Position numbers and translations under genes: made by a program | Notes under the pieces: generated by a model | Databases searched by the model: none | What the model was told of the DNA's origin: nothing | The model's input: only the letters and a program-made list of their open reading frames with translations | Part shown: one piece after another, positions 25,230 to 27,024 of the stretch | Layout of the letters: each line of letters begins with the position of its first letter | How positions within the stretch are numbered: the first letter of the stretch is position 1 | NCBI GenBank assembly: GCA_031278115.1 | Contig: JAITKZ010000063.1 | Location: 1 to 27,024, forward strand | Source of the DNA: Endomicrobium sp. | GTDB taxonomy: Bacteria; Elusimicrobiota; Endomicrobiia; Endomicrobiales; Endomicrobiaceae | Length of the DNA: 27,024 nt | Direction: 5' to 3'

Positions 25230-25541
25230 ATGGGTTATTGTGTAAACTGTCTTTACCAAGGGGACAATAGTCTTGACGAGCAAGGAAACGGCAGAATTTT
25301 CTGTATGGTAAAAAGAAAATGGGTAACTGAAAATTATTCATGCGGATATTTTACAGAATATGCCGATCTAAGTAAGGAAATACGCAGTCAATTCGCTCTG
25401 GAGGTTATAGAAAACTCATTATCTTCAAACAAAACAAGCAAAGTTGTTAATCAATATTGGAAGTCAATACTAGTTACATTTATTTTTGCCTTAGCTTCTT
25501 TTATTTTAATAGTTAAATTTTTTGAAAAGTATGTTTTCTAA
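25230..25541 (+). CDS. Small four-cysteine protein with C-terminal membrane anchor
   Basis: The 103-residue product starts at ATG 25230, with AAGGTGGG at 25218-25225; an upstream in-frame ATG at 25155 lacks such a site. The N-terminal part has Cys4 and Cys7 (CVNC), Cys25 (IFCMVK) and Cys38 (YSCGYF), spaced like a small zinc- or iron-binding knuckle. A single hydrophobic segment (about 82-98) near the C-terminus suggests a tail-anchored inner-membrane protein facing the cytoplasm. I do not recognise a named family. It lies 29 bases before purD, so it is probably expressed with the purine genes. Confidence 0.75.
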   Translation: MGYCVNCLYQGDNSLDEQGNGRIFCMVKRKWVTENYSCGYFTEYADLSKEIRSQFALEVIENSLSSNKTSKVVNQYWKSILVTFIFALASFILIVKFFEKYVF

Positions 25542-25570
25542 ATCAAATTTTTATATAGATGGGAGATTGA

Positions 25571-26854
25571 ATGAAAGTGTTGGTTGTCGGGTCCGGAGGT
25601 AGAGAGCATGCTATATGTTGGAAATTTTCAAAAAGTTCTAAGACTGAAAAAGTATATTGTGCTCCTGGGAATGGCGGAATATCTCAAGTTGCTGAAAATG
25701 CAAACATTAGTGTGGATAATTTTAAAAGACTCACTGATTTTGTTAAGGCAAACAATATAGATTTTACTTTTGTAGGTCCAGAAGTTCCTTTGTCGATTGG
25801 TATAGTAAATTACTTTAAAGAAGGAGGTTTAAGAATAGTAGGACCTTCTAAAGACGCTGCGAGATTGGAATCAAGCAAGATATTCTCAAAAGAATTTATG
25901 TATAAATACGGAATTCCTACAGCGCAATATAATAGTTTTTCAAATGTTGACAATGCGTTAAAATTCCTTGCAAATTGGGAAGCAAATAAAAAAGTTGTAG
26001 TTAAAGCTGATGGACTTGCTGCAGGCAAAGGTGTTTACATGTGTAGTGGTAGAGAAGACGCCGTAAATGCCGTTAAACAAATGATGGAGGAAAAAGTTTT
26101 AGGAGATGCAGGAACTAATGTAATTATAGAAGAATACATAAATGGACCAGAGCTTTCGTATTTAGTATTTACTGATGGTGAAACTTATTCTCTGATGCCT
26201 GCTTCTCAAGATCACAAAAGAGTAAACGATAACGATAAAGGTCCAAACACTGGAGGTATGGGTGCTTATGCTCCGGCTCCATTAGCTACAGAAGAACTAA
26301 ACAAGAAAGTAGAAGATACTATAATCCGTAAAGTTATTGACGGAATTAAAGCAGAGGAACTTGACTATAAGGGCGTTTTGTACGTCGGGATCATTATGAA
26401 CGGATCTAGTCCTTATGTTTTAGAGTTTAATTGTCGTTTTGGAGATCCTGAAACTCAGGCTGTTCTTCCGCTGCTTGATACAGATTTTGTTGATATTTGC
26501 GAAGCAATTTTAGACAAAAATCTTGCAAACTTAAAAATAAATTGGAAAAAAATATTTTCAGTTTGTGTAGTTTTGGCTTCAGGGGGATATCCAAGAAGTT
26601 TCAAGAAAGGTTTTGAAATAAAAGGTCTTGAGAATATAAGAGACAAAGATACTATGGTGTTCCATGCAGGAACGAAATTAGAGAACGAAAAGATTGTTAC
26701 TTCTGGCGGAAGAGTGTTGGGTGTTGTTTCAATCGCTTCTGATATAAAAAGTGCTATAGACAAAGTTTATTCAAATGTTTCTATGATAAAGTTTGAAGGG
26801 ATTCATTATAGGAAAGATATTGCAGGGAGGGCTTTGAATGGAAAACAGAACTGA
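25571..26854 (+). CDS. purD: Phosphoribosylamine-glycine ligase (GAR synthetase)
   Basis: PurD joins glycine to phosphoribosylamine using ATP, the second step of purine synthesis. The 427 residues show the full ATP-grasp enzyme: MKVLVVGSGGREHA at the start, GPEVPLSIGIV, VVKADGLAAGKGV (ATP loop), the DHKRVNDNDKGPNTGGMGAY signature and LEFNCRFGDPETQ (metal and ATP binding). GGGAGA precedes ATG 25571. The stop lies 17 bases inside purE. Nothing looks damaged. Confidence 0.97.
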   Translation: MKVLVVGSGGREHAICWKFSKSSKTEKVYCAPGNGGISQVAENANISVDNFKRLTDFVKANNIDFTFVGPEVPLSIGIVNYFKEGGLRIVGPSKDAARLESSKIFSKEFMYKYGIPTAQYNSFSNVDNALKFLANWEANKKVVVKADGLAAGKGVYMCSGREDAVNAVKQMMEEKVLGDAGTNVIIEEYINGPELSYLVFTDGETYSLMPASQDHKRVNDNDKGPNTGGMGAYAPAPLATEELNKKVEDTIIRKVIDGIKAEELDYKGVLYVGIIMNGSSPYVLEFNCRFGDPETQAVLPLLDTDFVDICEAILDKNLANLKINWKKIFSVCVVLASGGYPRSFKKGFEIKGLENIRDKDTMVFHAGTKLENEKIVTSGGRVLGVVSIASDIKSAIDKVYSNVSMIKFEGIHYRKDIAGRALNGKQN

Positions 26855-27024
26855 TGTGGCAATTATTGCAGGTTCGGGATCTGATTTGGATTTAGTTGGT
26901 GAAATAGTCAAAGTTTTAGATGAGTTTAAACTTTTTTATAGCGTGAACATAGCTTCTGCTCACAGAACTGCTGAACATTTAAAACAGTGCGTAGATGGAG
27001 CGGAAAGTTCTGGCGCAAAAGTTT
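26838..27024 (+). CDS. purE: N5-carboxyaminoimidazole ribonucleotide mutase, N-terminal part
   Basis: The first 62 codons are visible before the window ends. DVAIIAGSGSDLDL matches the substrate-binding GSDSD loop of PurE, with Gly in place of the usual Asp at one position. SVNIASAHRTAEHL carries the SAHRT motif that includes the catalytic His. PurE converts N5-CAIR to CAIR, the step before PurC. ATG 26838 overlaps the end of purD and has GGGAGGG upstream. Confidence 0.93.
   Translation, partial: MENRTDVAIIAGSGSDLDLVGEIVKVLDEFKLFYSVNIASAHRTAEHLKQCVDGAESSGAKV

Noticed and set aside
25105..25341. Minus-strand open frame opposite the four-cysteine gene
   Set aside because: It is the shadow of the plus-strand gene, with no ribosome-binding site and no recognised domain.

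Overview
The window is a 27 kb, strongly AT-rich stretch of bacterial chromosome, with housekeeping genes packed into short operons with overlapping starts and stops. Gene content (HprK, RapZ and PTS cluster, a PurSL-type purine synthase, M23 peptidase with bactofilin, LtaS-like sulfatases in what looks like a diderm) and the number of decaying genes suggest a host-associated Elusimicrobiota of the Endomicrobium type. That placement is an inference from protein style; no rRNA is present to confirm it.

Region 1 (1-8404, + strand) is a PTS and carbon-control operon: the end of a fructose/nitrogen-type EIIA, hprK, rapZ, a mannose-family EIIA and EIIB, a GH57 glucanotransferase, EIIC, EIID, ptsH and ptsI. 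HPr and Enzyme I look fully functional. The sugar-specific half does not. EIIA has lost its phospho-histidine, GH57 carries three single-base frameshifts, EIIC one and EIID one (its last membrane helix lies hidden in another frame), and hprK has lost its normal C-terminal tail to indels. Nearly all these indels lie in A or T homopolymer runs.

Region 2 (8397-11978, + strand) holds a Nudix hydrolase, a Bax-inhibitor-1 family membrane protein, the ribosome-assembly GTPase EngB, a frameshifted surface-repeat protein, a good terminator, exonuclease III and a small glycine-rich exported protein. Region 3 (12181-15759, - strand) is an operon of an LtaS-like sulfatase, lemA and htpX. Region 4 (15945-17964, + strand) is a cell-envelope module of M23 endopeptidase, bactofilin and a SurA-N-domain protein, closed by a strong terminator.

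Region 5 (18219-27024, + strand) is de novo purine synthesis: purC, a tandem-domain purS, purL and purQ, then (after a 139-bp element with terminal inverted repeats) a second LtaS-like sulfatase, a small four-cysteine membrane protein, purD and the start of purE. Its upstream region holds an unusual inverted repeat enclosing a C9-T7 tract. No stretch over 300 bases lacks a gene. No tRNA, rRNA, CRISPR array or complete insertion sequence was seen. The most interesting signal is selective decay of the sugar-transport part of the PTS around an intact HPr and Enzyme I, with damage concentrated in homopolymers, where slippage could partly rescue expression.
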